A stretch of DNA of 64,000 nt from VBAS01 sp964508655 (GCA_964508655.1 CAZDUO010000001.1:58504-122503); one strand, 5' to 3'; positions 23,415 to 32,689 are shown, counted from the first letter of the stretch. A program made the numbers and translations. Notes: a model not told the origin generated them from the sequence alone.

Positions 23415-23852
23415 TCATTTATCCCCTGGCATTTTCGATGGCTTTATTTTGATGAGCAAAGTATCGGGGCCGGGTTTTTTAACAGTGCTGTCTGGTTTCG
23501 GTTTGCTGCCGCCGTATTGGCGCTCCATCACTCTTTTTTCATCGTTTCGCAATGAATCGGTAATCACCTTCAGCAGGTCGGGCCTGGACTGGTAAAAGGC
23601 AAGACTTTTTTTAAACGCTTCCCTGTCGGTGGCATGCAGGCGGAATACCTGCTCATAAAGACGAAGGCTTTCGGCCAGTGCATCTTTTGAACTGTCTTTT
23701 TGTATGTATTCGGAAATATAAGCGTCGGCCACCATCAGGTCCCACATGATGCTGCGCATTTTATTCTGAGGCAAAACGTCTCCGGGTATTTTATTTTTCT
23801 GCACACAACCGAAGCTGGTAAAAACAAAGAAACAGAATAAAAGTTGTTTCAT
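23415..23852 (-). CDS. DUF4296 lipoprotein
   Basis: 145 residues. Lipoprotein-type signal (MKQLLFCFFVFTSFGC, lipobox Cys at ~16), then the DUF4296 pattern IPGDVLPQNKMRSIMWDLMVADAYISEY, a helical domain, and a Pro/Lys-rich tail. Found in Bacteroidota only, as far as I know, and of unknown function; likely inner face of the outer membrane. Its ATG overlaps the stop of the DUF4835 gene by 4 bases, so translation is coupled. Confidence 0.85.
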   Translation of the reverse strand: MKQLLFCFFVFTSFGCVQKNKIPGDVLPQNKMRSIMWDLMVADAYISEYIQKDSSKDALAESLRLYEQVFRLHATDREAFKKSLAFYQSRPDLLKVITDSLRNDEKRVMERQYGGSKPKPDSTVKKPGPDTLLIKIKPSKMPGDK

Positions 23853-24772
23853 TTTAACTCGTTGTAGAGGCGGGCATTGGTTACATCCAGCTTCAGCAGC
23901 AGGTTCAGCGCCCTGTCTTTAATATCTTTCGATGCTTTCGAAAACACTTTCACCAGTTCTGTATTCTTACCCTGGAAAAAAAACTGCATGAGCATCGAGT
24001 TGGGATTTTCTTTATCCAGTGTGTTGAGAAAATTCAGGCAGTTGAGAATGCCGTTGCGTCCTTCGTCTTCATTTTCATAAAAAATATCCATGCCGTTGCG
24101 GTAATACGAATAAATGGCATCATGAAAAAGGGCAAAGCGGTTGTTATTCAGGTTTTCGGTCAGCCAGTAACGGTTTCGCTGGCTTTCAAAATTTTTCCAG
24201 CCGCTGATATCCCTGCCTTCCGGCGCATTGTTTACAATGTTCTGGGCTTTTACAAAATACGGGTCGCCGCCGCGCAGCGAAAATGAGTCGTAATCAAAAC
24301 CAAGAATTATGTTTATCCAGTAGGCCAGCACTGCAGTAAGGTTTGATACCAGCGGATCGCTGCCCTGCACCCGGTTTTCGTTGAATTCAATTGGTTGAAA
24401 TTCCACGTAGCGGAACAGCAGGTTATCATCTATAAAATTTATCAGCGGGCACTGGTAGGCTGAACTGTACGCCGGTCGGGCTGCCTGCACAGTAAGGCTG
24501 CCACGGAATACATTTTGCCCCACCGCTTCATTAATATTCACCAGGAAGTTGCACTGAATTTTTTCTGCCGGCTGAAACACATCGTTGGTCCACTTTCGGT
24601 TATTGATGAAGTTGGTCAGCGCCTGCTGCAGTGTCTGGAAAATTTTACGGTCGATGGTGGTGGGTACTTTGTCCTTATTAATATTGATGGTAATGCGGGC
24701 CTGTATTTCCTGGCTTTGGGCAAATGCAAGGGAACCGGTAAGGGTAATCAGCAGGACGGTTTTTTTAAGCAT
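23849..24772 (-). CDS. DUF4835 secreted protein
   Basis: 307 residues from ATG 24772 (MLKKTVLLITLTGSLAFAQSQ, a signal peptide). The body matches DUF4835: EIQARITININKDKVPTTIDRKIFQTLQQALTNFINNRKWTND, NENRVQGSDPLVSNLTAVLAYWINIILGFDYDSFS, WKNFESQRNRYWLTENLNN. It is a Bacteroidota-specific periplasmic or outer-membrane protein that regularly follows coaBC; function unknown. Overlaps coaBC by 8 bases and DUF4296 by 4. Confidence 0.88.
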   Translation of the reverse strand: MLKKTVLLITLTGSLAFAQSQEIQARITININKDKVPTTIDRKIFQTLQQALTNFINNRKWTNDVFQPAEKIQCNFLVNINEAVGQNVFRGSLTVQAARPAYSSAYQCPLINFIDDNLLFRYVEFQPIEFNENRVQGSDPLVSNLTAVLAYWINIILGFDYDSFSLRGGDPYFVKAQNIVNNAPEGRDISGWKNFESQRNRYWLTENLNNNRFALFHDAIYSYYRNGMDIFYENEDEGRNGILNCLNFLNTLDKENPNSMLMQFFFQGKNTELVKVFSKASKDIKDRALNLLLKLDVTNARLYNELK

Positions 24773-25961
24773 AGTAAAGCTGGATGAGTGTATCAACAAT
24801 ATTCCTGGCCACTTCATTTTTAGGCAGCAGGCCGAAACTGAATTCTTTTCCGCTTTTATCAAAGATGGTGATTTTATTTGTATCGGTACCAAAGCCGGCG
24901 CCCGGATCGTTCAGTGAATTGAGCACTACCATATCGGCATTTTTTGATTTCAGTTTTCCCAAAGCATATTCCCGCTCATTGCTTGTTTCCAGTGCAAATC
25001 CTACCAGTACTTGCTTAGCTTTTTTCTTTTCACCCAGGCTTTTCAAAATGTCTTTTGTTTTTTTTAATTCAATAACAAGATTGTTTTCTTTTTTCTTGAT
25101 TTTTCCTGTAGACACAGCCACCGGGGTATAATCCGCCACGGCTGCGGCCATTACAGCAATATCCGAATTTTCAAAGCTGCGGGTGCAGACGTTGTACATT
25201 TCTTCAGCCGATTTTACACGAATGGTATTAATGCCATTAGATGGCAATTCGATGGATGAAGGCCCCATTACCAGGGTGACATCGGCGCCTCGGGAGTATA
25301 ATTCCTCAGCTATTGCCAGTCCCATTTTACCGCTTGAATGATTGCCGATGAACCGAACAGGATCGATCGGCTCATATGTTGGCCCGGCTGAAACAAATGC
25401 TTTTTTACCCGCCAGTTTTTTTTGTAAAAAAAATTTTTGTTCAAGAAAATGAATGATGGCTTCCGGCTCGGCCATGCGGCCATCGCCGACCAGGCCGCTG
25501 GCCAGTTCGCCTTTTTCCACCGGTATTATTTTATTGCCGTACTTCAACAACTTTTGAATATTTTCTTTTGTAGCGGGATGATGCCACATGTCTTCATCCA
25601 TGGCAGGAGCAACGGCTACCGGGCAGGTGGCTGAAAGATAAACAGCGAGCAGCAAATTATCGCACTGGCCCTGCGCCATTTTTGCCAGCGTATTACAACT
25701 TAATGGTGCAATCAGCATCACATCTGCCCAGCGCCCCAGCATCACGTGATTGGCCCAGGAATCTTCATCAAACAAATCGGCAAGCACTTTGTTTTTTGAA
25801 AGAGTAGATAGGGTAAGTTTTGAAACAAAATCGCCGGCCGACGGCGTCATAATAACCTTTACCTCCGCCCCGGCTTTTACCAGGAGTCTTACAAGGTAAA
25901 CGGATTTGTAAGCAGCAATGCTGCCTGTAATACCCAGTAATATTTTTTTTCCCTTCAGCAT
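24765..25961 (-). CDS. coaBC: bifunctional phosphopantothenoylcysteine decarboxylase / phosphopantothenate-cysteine ligase
   Basis: 398 residues; two successive steps of coenzyme A synthesis. CoaC half (1-~180): flavin-binding GITGSIAAYKSVYLVRLL, the catalytic His in WANHVMLGRWADVMLIAPLSCNTLAK, and APAMDEDMWHHPAT. CoaB half: KKAFVSAGPTYEPIDPVRFIGNHSSGKMG and AAAVADYTPV with KIKKKENNLVIELKKTKDIL. Notable: the substrate clamp reads ELASGLVGDGRMAEP, so the position of the CoaC cysteine (ACG in E. coli Dfp) is Ser. A terminator-like hairpin separates it from rpoZ, so a local promoter is likely. Confidence 0.95.
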   Translation of the reverse strand: MLKGKKILLGITGSIAAYKSVYLVRLLVKAGAEVKVIMTPSAGDFVSKLTLSTLSKNKVLADLFDEDSWANHVMLGRWADVMLIAPLSCNTLAKMAQGQCDNLLLAVYLSATCPVAVAPAMDEDMWHHPATKENIQKLLKYGNKIIPVEKGELASGLVGDGRMAEPEAIIHFLEQKFFLQKKLAGKKAFVSAGPTYEPIDPVRFIGNHSSGKMGLAIAEELYSRGADVTLVMGPSSIELPSNGINTIRVKSAEEMYNVCTRSFENSDIAVMAAAVADYTPVAVSTGKIKKKENNLVIELKKTKDILKSLGEKKKAKQVLVGFALETSNEREYALGKLKSKNADMVVLNSLNDPGAGFGTDTNKITIFDKSGKEFSFGLLPKNEVARNIVDTLIQLYYA

Positions 25962-25995
25962 ACTATATTCAAAATTATAACTAAGTGACAGAAAC

Positions 25996-26021
25996 TAAAA
26001 ACGTCCCGAACCGGCGGGACG
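25996..26021 (-). terminator. intrinsic terminator between rpoZ and coaBC
   Basis: Stem CGTCCCG (26002-26008) / CGGGACG (26015-26021), loop of 6, with a minus-strand tail TTTTTAG. It should end or reduce transcription from bamD-rpoZ before coaBC. Confidence 0.65.
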
Positions 26022-26059
26022 CAAAATAGTTTTTCAGGCGGGATTCAATTGTCGGTTGG

Positions 26060-26401
26060 TTAGCTAAACAGTTCATCTTCACCCTTGCGGAAATACACTT
26101 TGTCTTCCAGGAATTCCTGTGTAGCCAGCAGGGCCGGGTTGGGCATTCTTTCGTAGGCTCTTGAAATTTCAATCTGCTCTTTGTTCTCATGTATTTCTTC
26201 CAGGCTGTCGGTATGGCTGGCAAATTCTTCCAGCTTGTTGTGCAGCTCTTCTTTCAGTGAAATATTTATCTGGTTGGCTCTTTTGCCAACGATGGCGATA
26301 GATTCGTAGAGGTTGCCCGTTTTGTCCTTCAGGTCATTCAGGTTCCGGGTTTCCACTATGTTGCTGGTGCCTACGCTAAGCTGGCGTCTTAGTTTGCTCA
26401 T
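26060..26401 (-). CDS. rpoZ: DNA-directed RNA polymerase omega subunit, Bacteroidota type
   Basis: 113 residues. The pattern NIVETRNLNDLKDKTGNLYESIAIVGKRANQINISLKEELHNKLEEFA is the Bacteroidota omega/Rpb6-like core (the GKRANQI helix contacts beta'). The C-terminal extension with ISRAYERMPNPALLATQEFLEDKVYFR is typical of this phylum. Its start overlaps the bamD end by 26 bases. Position between bamD and coaBC is the usual order in the phylum. Confidence 0.9.
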   Translation of the reverse strand: MSKLRRQLSVGTSNIVETRNLNDLKDKTGNLYESIAIVGKRANQINISLKEELHNKLEEFASHTDSLEEIHENKEQIEISRAYERMPNPALLATQEFLEDKVYFRKGEDELFS

Positions 26402-27188
26402 TGTTCAGGGTTTTAATATTGTTATTTGATAAAGTAACGTATCGTTCCACTTCTTTCAGCAGCTTGCTGTCGGGAAAGCGGTCAATAAAATCATTGCACT
26501 CGGTAATCACTTGCTCAAAACGCTCGGCTTTTTTTTCATCCACACTCAGTTCCGCAAAATTAAAATACGATTTAATCACCATGAATTTATATTCGTCGCT
26601 GTGTTCTGAGTCAGGAAAATTCAACAGCAGGCTGCTGAAGGCCACGCCGGCTGCACGAAACTGCCCCAAATCGAAGTAAAGTTGCGCTGCCGACCTTTCT
26701 TTTTCTTCCAGTTTTGCACGGCAAATATCTATGATTTCACTGGCTTCTATATTCCGTTCCGAATTGGGATGTGTGTTTATAAAGGTGCGCATCATCTCCA
26801 TGGCCTTGATGGTATTGGTCTGGTCAAGCGGGACTTTGGGCGATTGTTTAAAAAAAGTATAGGCCCGCATATAGTCCACTTCTTCTGCCCTTGTGCTGTT
26901 GGGAAACACTTCGAGGTAGCTCTTGAAAAGATTTTCCGCATTCAGGTAATCCCGCTGGTAGTAGGCGCAATAGGCATATTTATAATACATGTCCTCAAAC
27001 TCAGGCTTGCCTTTATAATACGGCATCACATCTTCAAAGAGCTGCTGGGCAAACAGCCATTTCTTTTTTACATAATACTGCTCAGCCATGCGGAGCTTAT
27101 AAGCCGAATCAGGATTTTTTAAAATCTTATTGATTCCCTTGCAACTGAATAAAAAACCGGCTATGAAAAGGAAAAGAAAAATTCTCAT
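26376..27188 (-). CDS. bamD: outer membrane assembly lipoprotein BamD
   Basis: 270 residues. Lipoprotein signal peptide (MRIFLFLFIAGFLFSCKG, lipobox Cys ~16), then tandem TPR helices: YKLRMAEQYYVKKKWLFAQQLFEDVMPYYKG, MYYKYAYCAYYQRDYLNAENLFKSYLEVFPNS and others. BamD is the essential TPR lipoprotein of the beta-barrel assembly machine, anchored to the inner leaflet of the outer membrane. First gene of the bamD-rpoZ transcript. A -7 box TATCTTTG (27200-27207, minus) lies 12 bases upstream of the ATG. Confidence 0.93.
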   Translation of the reverse strand: MRIFLFLFIAGFLFSCKGINKILKNPDSAYKLRMAEQYYVKKKWLFAQQLFEDVMPYYKGKPEFEDMYYKYAYCAYYQRDYLNAENLFKSYLEVFPNSTRAEEVDYMRAYTFFKQSPKVPLDQTNTIKAMEMMRTFINTHPNSERNIEASEIIDICRAKLEEKERSAAQLYFDLGQFRAAGVAFSSLLLNFPDSEHSDEYKFMVIKSYFNFAELSVDEKKAERFEQVITECNDFIDRFPDSKLLKEVERYVTLSNNNIKTLNNEQTKTPA

Positions 27189-27199
27189 AAAAAAGCGGG

Positions 27200-27207
27200 C
27201 AAAGATA
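27200..27207 (-). promoter_or_regulatory. -7 element for bamD-rpoZ
   Basis: TATCTTTG on the minus strand, a full TAnnTTTG match, 12 bases from the ATG; no clear TTG at the -33 spacing, so the leader would be very short. Confidence 0.5.
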
Positions 27208-27281
27208 GATTTATTCCGGCAAATCTGCTTTAAAAATTACGGGATACAAAACCCGCCGGGTTAAGGTTTTTGTAAAGCGCC

Positions 27282-27312
27282 TTGCAAGCCCTGATTTCAT
27301 TGGGGCTTGCAA
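27282..27312. repeat. inverted repeat between bamD and ompA
   Basis: TTGCAAGCCC (27282-27291) / GGGCTTGCAA (27303-27312), perfect 10 bp with an 11-base loop, next to the ompA terminator. Confidence 0.55.
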
Positions 27313-27341
27313 ATAAAAAGCCTCCCGGAAAGCCGGGAGGC
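27312..27341 (-). terminator. intrinsic terminator of ompA
   Basis: Perfect 9-bp stem GCCTCCCGG (27320-27328) / CCGGGAGGC (27333-27341), loop AAAG, with a minus-strand U-rich tail. Confidence 0.85.
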
Positions 27342-27368
27342 CGGTGTTAATCAAAAACTAACTTGTGA

Positions 27369-29078
27369 TTATCCTCTTCTCAGGTTGGGGTGCGGAGCCG
27401 GCACGGTATTGGGTCCTTCTTCACCTTCATTGGCCGGGCGCATATCTACTGTATCGCAATCACCTCCTTCTTCACCATACTTGAAGATGAAACGGTCGCC
27501 GCTCACACCTTCTTTTTCTACCAGGTAAGTGATGATGGCATTCACCCTGTCCCAGCTTCTTTGTTGCTCCGGTTTATTGCTGGCGCAATAACCGGTTACT
27601 ACTACATTACAACCCGGAGCATTGCGCATACGATCGGCCACAACAGCCAACAGCCTCCTGGCATCATCGCTCAACTTCACCGAGTTCCTGGCGAACATGA
27701 TGCTTGGTAATGCACCTAGTTTATCTGTGCATGTAGGCACATAGATACCACCTTTACCAACACATGTAGTATCACAAGGACATTTACCTACACCATCGGC
27801 ATCTACCGGCTGGCAGTACGTGGGTGTGACAAGTTCTTTATCCTTACAATCAGGAACTCCGTCGCCATCCGTATCGCGGCTTACACCGTGCGTATCAACC
27901 GGGCAACCTTCGGGAGTTTGCTCCTGGTCAAACTGGTCAGTCACACCATCAAGGTCGCTGTCAGGCAATACCGGCTTAGGCAGGCGCATCAAACGCGGGT
28001 TGCGGATTTCGCTGTAGGCATAATCCAGCGGGTTCAGCCACCACAGGGGCTCCACTGCTTTTGCACCGATATTTATATTCAACCCTACTGAGGCAAAGTT
28101 GTAGCTGTCGAAGTCGCGGGTGAGTGAGGGAGTACCGAGGTCGGCTTCCTGCCAGCGCTGGCCGTCGAGCAAATCATCTTTGGTGAATGTAACCCGGTCT
28201 TCAATTGCCAGGTTCAGCCTGTTGCTGAGTTTGAAAGCAATACCGACACCACCGGTCAGTGTTGGTTTCAGTGTTTTCCCAAACAGCTTAGGTCTTCTGT
28301 CACCATGGTTGTCGGCTTCTGTTTCATATGTGTCATCGAGGATGTCTTTCAAAGCATCACGGGTATCTTTTCTGGTTTTATGCGTTCCATCCTGGATGGT
28401 GGAAAAATCATAAGGAGCATTGTCTTCGTTAAGCGCATTAATTTTTACATCATATACGGTGGCGCCAAAACCGCCGAAACCATAGAGATTGAAACCGGTT
28501 TTTGATTTATGAAACCGGATGTTGTTCAATGTAACTACTCCTTGCAATGAAAGATCATGCACTTTAGTTTTATAGTTGTAAAAAACTCTTTCAATTGACT
28601 CATTCGGCATTAAGAATGTACCAGTAACAGTATTGAAGAAAGCAGGTTGATTGGTTGCCGGGTTCAACCCTAAAAGCGGGGCTACATAGTCGCTTGCCCA
28701 TGCCGGGTTACGTCCGTAGTTATTTGCTCCCAGCCAATGAAGGCCTTTTGCGGTACCGAATAAATATTCAAGCCGCAAAGAAAACACATATCCAAAAGCT
28801 TTTCGTACATGCGCAGCGCCACCCCAGGTAGGAGTTATTCCCGGCACATCACCGCTGATGGCGAACATACCGAGAGGTTTTATTCCAATCTCCCATTGGT
28901 TGCGGGGTTTTGCAGGAAAGTTATAGGTGCCGTTTAAGAATTCTGAATGCTGGGGCATTCTTTTCGACGGGATAAGGGAAGAGTCTTTTACATCATAGCT
29001 TGCACCTACCTGGGCATAACTACCTGATGCCAGCAGGCAAATAATGCCAGCCAGTAAAATGTACTTTTTGCTTGCCAT
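27369..29078 (-). CDS. OmpA-family outer membrane protein with thrombospondin type-3 repeats
   Basis: 569 residues. Signal peptide MASKKYILLAGIICLLASGSYAQ. Residues ~25-370 form a beta-barrel-like region (QWEIGIKPLGMFAISGD, FGYVFSLRLEYLFG, LYGFGGFGATVYDVKIN). Then a calcium-binding TSP3 stretch (DSDLDGVTDQFDQEQ, DTDGDGVPDCKDKE) and a C-terminal OmpA peptidoglycan-binding domain (PSIMFARNSVKLSDDARRLL, VVVTGYCASNKPEQQRSWDRVNAIITYLVE). It ties the outer membrane to the cell wall and is probably very abundant. It has the best housekeeping promoter of the window (29128-29157) and a strong terminator. Confidence 0.92.
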   Translation of the reverse strand: MASKKYILLAGIICLLASGSYAQVGASYDVKDSSLIPSKRMPQHSEFLNGTYNFPAKPRNQWEIGIKPLGMFAISGDVPGITPTWGGAAHVRKAFGYVFSLRLEYLFGTAKGLHWLGANNYGRNPAWASDYVAPLLGLNPATNQPAFFNTVTGTFLMPNESIERVFYNYKTKVHDLSLQGVVTLNNIRFHKSKTGFNLYGFGGFGATVYDVKINALNEDNAPYDFSTIQDGTHKTRKDTRDALKDILDDTYETEADNHGDRRPKLFGKTLKPTLTGGVGIAFKLSNRLNLAIEDRVTFTKDDLLDGQRWQEADLGTPSLTRDFDSYNFASVGLNINIGAKAVEPLWWLNPLDYAYSEIRNPRLMRLPKPVLPDSDLDGVTDQFDQEQTPEGCPVDTHGVSRDTDGDGVPDCKDKELVTPTYCQPVDADGVGKCPCDTTCVGKGGIYVPTCTDKLGALPSIMFARNSVKLSDDARRLLAVVADRMRNAPGCNVVVTGYCASNKPEQQRSWDRVNAIITYLVEKEGVSGDRFIFKYGEEGGDCDTVDMRPANEGEEGPNTVPAPHPNLRRG

Positions 29079-29127
29079 AACAGTGAGTTAGTTTTTGATA
29101 AGAGATTTCAAATGTCCAAATTACAGG

Positions 29128-29157
29128 CAAAAATATAAATTGATGCTTAAAAACCAA
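29128..29157 (-). promoter_or_regulatory. promoter of the ompA-family gene
   Basis: Minus strand TTG (29155-29157), 19 bases, TATTTTTG (29128-29135): a consensus Bacteroidota sigma-ABfr promoter, giving a leader of about 44 nt. Confidence 0.8.
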
Positions 29158-29279
29158 ATTTTTATGCAATTATTTGCCTCTGAAAAATCCGGCTTTTTAC
29201 TCACATAAGTCAGTAACTGAAACAACGAATATGCACAGCCCCGGTAAATTTTTGAGATGTATCTTGCCATGATTTCAAC

Positions 29280-30242
29280 ATGAACCTACCGACAGCCTTA
29301 ATCGAAAATGAACTGAAAACCTTTGAAAGCAGGTTTAAAGAAGCCGTAAAAAGTAATGCGCCGCTGCTCGACCGCATCATGCAATACGTAGTGAAAAGAA
29401 AAGGAAAACAGCTGCGGCCCATGTTTGTTTTTCTTTCGGCAAAACTCTGCGGCCCGGTAACCGAAAGCACTTATCGTGCCGCCTCGCTGGTAGAACTGCT
29501 GCATACCGCCACGCTTGTGCATGATGATGTGGTGGATGATTCGGCCGAGCGCCGAGGTTTTTTTTCCGTTTATGCTTTGTGGAAAACCAAAGCCTCCGTG
29601 CTCATTGGCGATTACCTGCTGGCAAAAGGTTTATTGCTTTCGCTTGACAATAACGATTACAAAATCCTGCATATTCTTTCCGACGCTGTACGCAAAATGA
29701 GTGAAGGCGAACTGCTGCAACTGGAAAAAGCCAGAACGCTTGCCATACAGGAAGAAGTTTATTACGACATCATACGAAATAAAACGGCTTCACTACTGGC
29801 TTCGGCATGTGCGGCAGGGGCCTGGTCGGCCGGCCATGATGAAACTAAAACCGGGCAGCTCCGTCACTTTGGCGAATTGGCCGGCATGGCATTCCAGATA
29901 AAAGATGACCTGTTTGATTATGCCAGCGATAAAATAGGTAAACCCACAGGCAACGACATCAAGGAAAAAAAACTGACCCTGCCCCTGATTTATACCCTGA
30001 AAAATTGTGACAAAGAAACCAGGCGTGAAATTATTTATATCATCAAAAACAAAAACACTGACACCCGCCTGGTGAAACAAGTGGCAGAAATCGTCACCCG
30101 GTCGGGAGGCATTCAATACGCCACGGATAAGATGAATGAATTTTACAACCGGGCCAAACAAATTCTTTACAGCTTTCCCGATAATGAATCACGAAAGGGA
30201 ATGGAAGACCTCGTGAACTTTGTCATCAGCAGGAAATATTGA
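29280..30242 (+). CDS. polyprenyl diphosphate synthase (long-chain trans-prenyltransferase)
   Basis: 320 residues, all-alpha prenyltransferase fold. GKQLRPMFVFLSA, the first aspartate-rich motif LVHDDVVDDSAERRG, GDYLLAKGLLLS, and the second aspartate-rich motif FQIKDDLFDYASD with GKPTGNDIKEKKLTLPLIY. The family condenses isopentenyl diphosphate to make the side chain of quinones (here menaquinone, which the mqn genes also point to). Close relatives are named IspB or HepT/octaprenyl synthase. The usual RRG-x-PT-x-N after the first motif is RRGFFSVYALW. recJ follows after 39 bases. Confidence 0.93.
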   Translation: MNLPTALIENELKTFESRFKEAVKSNAPLLDRIMQYVVKRKGKQLRPMFVFLSAKLCGPVTESTYRAASLVELLHTATLVHDDVVDDSAERRGFFSVYALWKTKASVLIGDYLLAKGLLLSLDNNDYKILHILSDAVRKMSEGELLQLEKARTLAIQEEVYYDIIRNKTASLLASACAAGAWSAGHDETKTGQLRHFGELAGMAFQIKDDLFDYASDKIGKPTGNDIKEKKLTLPLIYTLKNCDKETRREIIYIIKNKNTDTRLVKQVAEIVTRSGGIQYATDKMNEFYNRAKQILYSFPDNESRKGMEDLVNFVISRKY

Positions 30243-30281
30243 TTAAATAACTTTACAACCAACAAGACAGGAATTGACGAC

Positions 30282-31982
30282 ATGCAAAAAAGATGGAAAA
30301 TACTATCGGCCAGCCAGCAAAAGATTGACTCGCTCCAGCAATCGCTGAAAATTTCCCCGGTCATCTGCCGCATACTTGTTCAAAGGGGAAATGAAACCTA
30401 TGAGCAGGCCAGACATTTTTTCCGGCCCGAACTGAAAGACCTTCATGACCCCTGGCTGATGAAAGATATGGACAAAGCAGTGGAGCGAATCATCCGTGCG
30501 GTGAACAGCCAGGAAAAAATTCTTGTGTTTGGTGATTATGATGTGGATGGCACCACGGCTGTGGCCTGCATGTACCGCTTCCTGAAAAAATTTTATACTC
30601 ACATTGATTTTTATATTCCGCACCGCTACCGTGAAGGGTATGGCGTGAGCAAAGCAGGAATTGATTTTGCAAAACAAAACGGCTTTACCCTCATCATTTC
30701 ACTCGACTGCGGCATCAAATCGGTGGAACTGATTGCATATGCCAAAAACCTCGGTATTGATTTTATCGTTTGCGACCATCATTTACCTGAAAGCACTTTG
30801 CCCCCGGCTGTTGCCATTCTGAATCCAAAACAAAATGACTGTAAGTATCCTTACAAGGAGCTTAGCGGCTGCGGCGTTGGGTTTAAATTAATTTCGGCCC
30901 TGGCCCCGCAATTTGGCTTAAGCGATGAAGAGGTTTTTGAAAATCTCGACCTGGTGGCCACAGCCATTGCCGCCGACATAGTGCCAATGACCGGTGAAAA
31001 CCGGGTGCTCGCTTTTTATGGTTTAAAAAAAGCAAATGAAAATCCGAATAACGGAATCAAAGCGCTCAGCTTCCTGAGCGGGCTGAAAAAAGAATTACAC
31101 ATAAACAACCTTGTATTTATAATAGCGCCGCGGGTGAATGCCGCCGGCCGTATGGATGATGCCACAAAAGCCGTGCGGATGTTTATTGCCGAAACTTATG
31201 AAGAAGCCATGCAGTATGCCGAAATGCTGCACAGCGATAACACCGACCGAAAAGAAGCCGATGAAAATATAACAGAAGAAGCCCTGGCGCTGATAAATGA
31301 TAATGTAGAATGGCAGAAAAGAAAATCAACGGTGGTTTTTAAACCGCACTGGCACAAAGGGGTGGTAGGTATTGTAGCTTCGCGGCTGATTGAACATTAT
31401 TACCGCCCCACCATCGTGCTGACACAAAGCGGTAAGTATGCGGCCGGCAGTGCCCGCAGTGTGCCGGGTTTCAATTTATACGAAGCCGTACATTCCTGCC
31501 GGGAGCACCTGCTCGGCTATGGTGGTCATTTTGCAGCCGCCGGTCTTACCCTGGAGCTGGAAAAAGTGGATGCACTCAGAAATAAATTTGAAGAAGTGGT
31601 GGCCGCTACCATCAGCCCCGATTTGCTGGTACCTGAAATTGTGATTGATGCGGAAATAAGTTTCAGCGATATTCAATGGTCGTTCTTCAACATCCTGCAG
31701 CAAATGGAACCATTCGGACCCGAAAACCTGCGGCCGGTATTTCTTGCAAAAAAAGTAACGGACACCGGTTATTCAAAAATTGTGAAAGAAGATCATCTGC
31801 GCTTTTCCCTACGGCAAAATAATACTGTGTTTACAGGCATTGGATTCGGTATGGCACAAAAATTTCACTTGCTGCAAAATAAACAACCGGTGGATTTAGT
31901 TTTCAAAATAGATGAAAACGAATGGAACGGCAACAAATCGCTGCAGCTGCGTGTGCTGGATGTGCGAAAAAGTGAGCCGTGA
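30282..31982 (+). CDS. recJ: single-stranded-DNA-specific exonuclease RecJ
   Basis: 566 residues. 5'-3' single-strand exonuclease used in recombination and mismatch repair. DHH-domain motifs: ILVFGDYDVDGTTAVA (motif I), IDFAKQNGFTLIISLDCGIKS (motif II), FIVCDHHLPES (DHH, motif III), and NPKQNDCKYPYKELSGCGVGFKL. DHHA1 domain: VVGIVASRLIEHYYRPTIVL and AGSARSVPGFNLYEA with GGHFAAAGLTLE. C-terminal OB fold near PENLRPVFLAKKV. Length normal. Its stop overlaps the GTG start of the next gene. Confidence 0.96.
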   Translation: MQKRWKILSASQQKIDSLQQSLKISPVICRILVQRGNETYEQARHFFRPELKDLHDPWLMKDMDKAVERIIRAVNSQEKILVFGDYDVDGTTAVACMYRFLKKFYTHIDFYIPHRYREGYGVSKAGIDFAKQNGFTLIISLDCGIKSVELIAYAKNLGIDFIVCDHHLPESTLPPAVAILNPKQNDCKYPYKELSGCGVGFKLISALAPQFGLSDEEVFENLDLVATAIAADIVPMTGENRVLAFYGLKKANENPNNGIKALSFLSGLKKELHINNLVFIIAPRVNAAGRMDDATKAVRMFIAETYEEAMQYAEMLHSDNTDRKEADENITEEALALINDNVEWQKRKSTVVFKPHWHKGVVGIVASRLIEHYYRPTIVLTQSGKYAAGSARSVPGFNLYEAVHSCREHLLGYGGHFAAAGLTLELEKVDALRNKFEEVVAATISPDLLVPEIVIDAEISFSDIQWSFFNILQQMEPFGPENLRPVFLAKKVTDTGYSKIVKEDHLRFSLRQNNTVFTGIGFGMAQKFHLLQNKQPVDLVFKIDENEWNGNKSLQLRVLDVRKSEP

Positions 31983-32689
31983 AAAAGCTCCTTCATCATA
32001 TTCACAATTTTTTTTACCTCGCCATCAACTGGAATCCCCTGCTTGCCTCTTTTGTTGCCTGGCAGGAAGCAAAGCGTGGCCGCAAATACGGGCTCCATAC
32101 TATCAAACGGGAATCGTTACAGAAGTTCAGTATTGCCGAAAACGACATCAGTAAAAGCTCGCCCTACGAAGCCATCAATTTTTTTATTCTGGAAAACCTG
32201 CTTGAAAATTTCCGTTGCCTGTTCCCTGAGGAAAAAGACATCATGGACGTAGGCTGTGGCAAAGGCCGAGTGCTGGCAGCCGCGGCTTATTTTGGATTTA
32301 CCGGCATTAAAGGAGTCGATTTTGCCAAAGAACTTTGTGACGAAGCAGAGCGAAATATGGAAAAAATAAAACCGGCTTTTCCCGGTGTTCAGTTCAAAAT
32401 AACCTGGAGTAATATTCTGCACTATCCGCTGGCGGCTGAGGATAAAGTTTTTTTTCTTTTCAACCCGTTTAACGACGAGGTGCTGGAAAAATTTGTTGTC
32501 AAAATTGAAGCCTCGGTAAAAGAACATCCCCGCAGCATCTGGTTTATTTATGCCAGCCCGAAGCATATTGATGTGTTGCTTGAAAAAGGGTATGTGGTAA
32601 TTTACCGGATTAAAAAAATGAAGTTTCTCGAAGGGCTGATTGCCGTTAAGCCTGTAGATGATGCCGGATCTAATAAATCATTTTATTAA
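31979..32689 (+). CDS. SAM-dependent methyltransferase
   Basis: 236 residues starting at GTG 31979, which overlaps the recJ stop (GTGA). N-terminal ~75 residues are helical and basic (AINWNPLLASFVAWQEAKRGRKYGLHTIKRESL). Then motif I IMDVGCGKGRVLAAAAYFGF, the acidic strand IKGVDFAKELCDEAERN, and FLFNPFNDEVLEKF. The N-P-F-N at motif IV resembles the NPPY-like site of N-methyltransferases, though this is only suggestive. Substrate unknown. Coupled to recJ by position. Confidence 0.82.
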   Translation: MKKLLHHIHNFFYLAINWNPLLASFVAWQEAKRGRKYGLHTIKRESLQKFSIAENDISKSSPYEAINFFILENLLENFRCLFPEEKDIMDVGCGKGRVLAAAAYFGFTGIKGVDFAKELCDEAERNMEKIKPAFPGVQFKITWSNILHYPLAAEDKVFFLFNPFNDEVLEKFVVKIEASVKEHPRSIWFIYASPKHIDVLLEKGYVVIYRIKKMKFLEGLIAVKPVDDAGSNKSFY

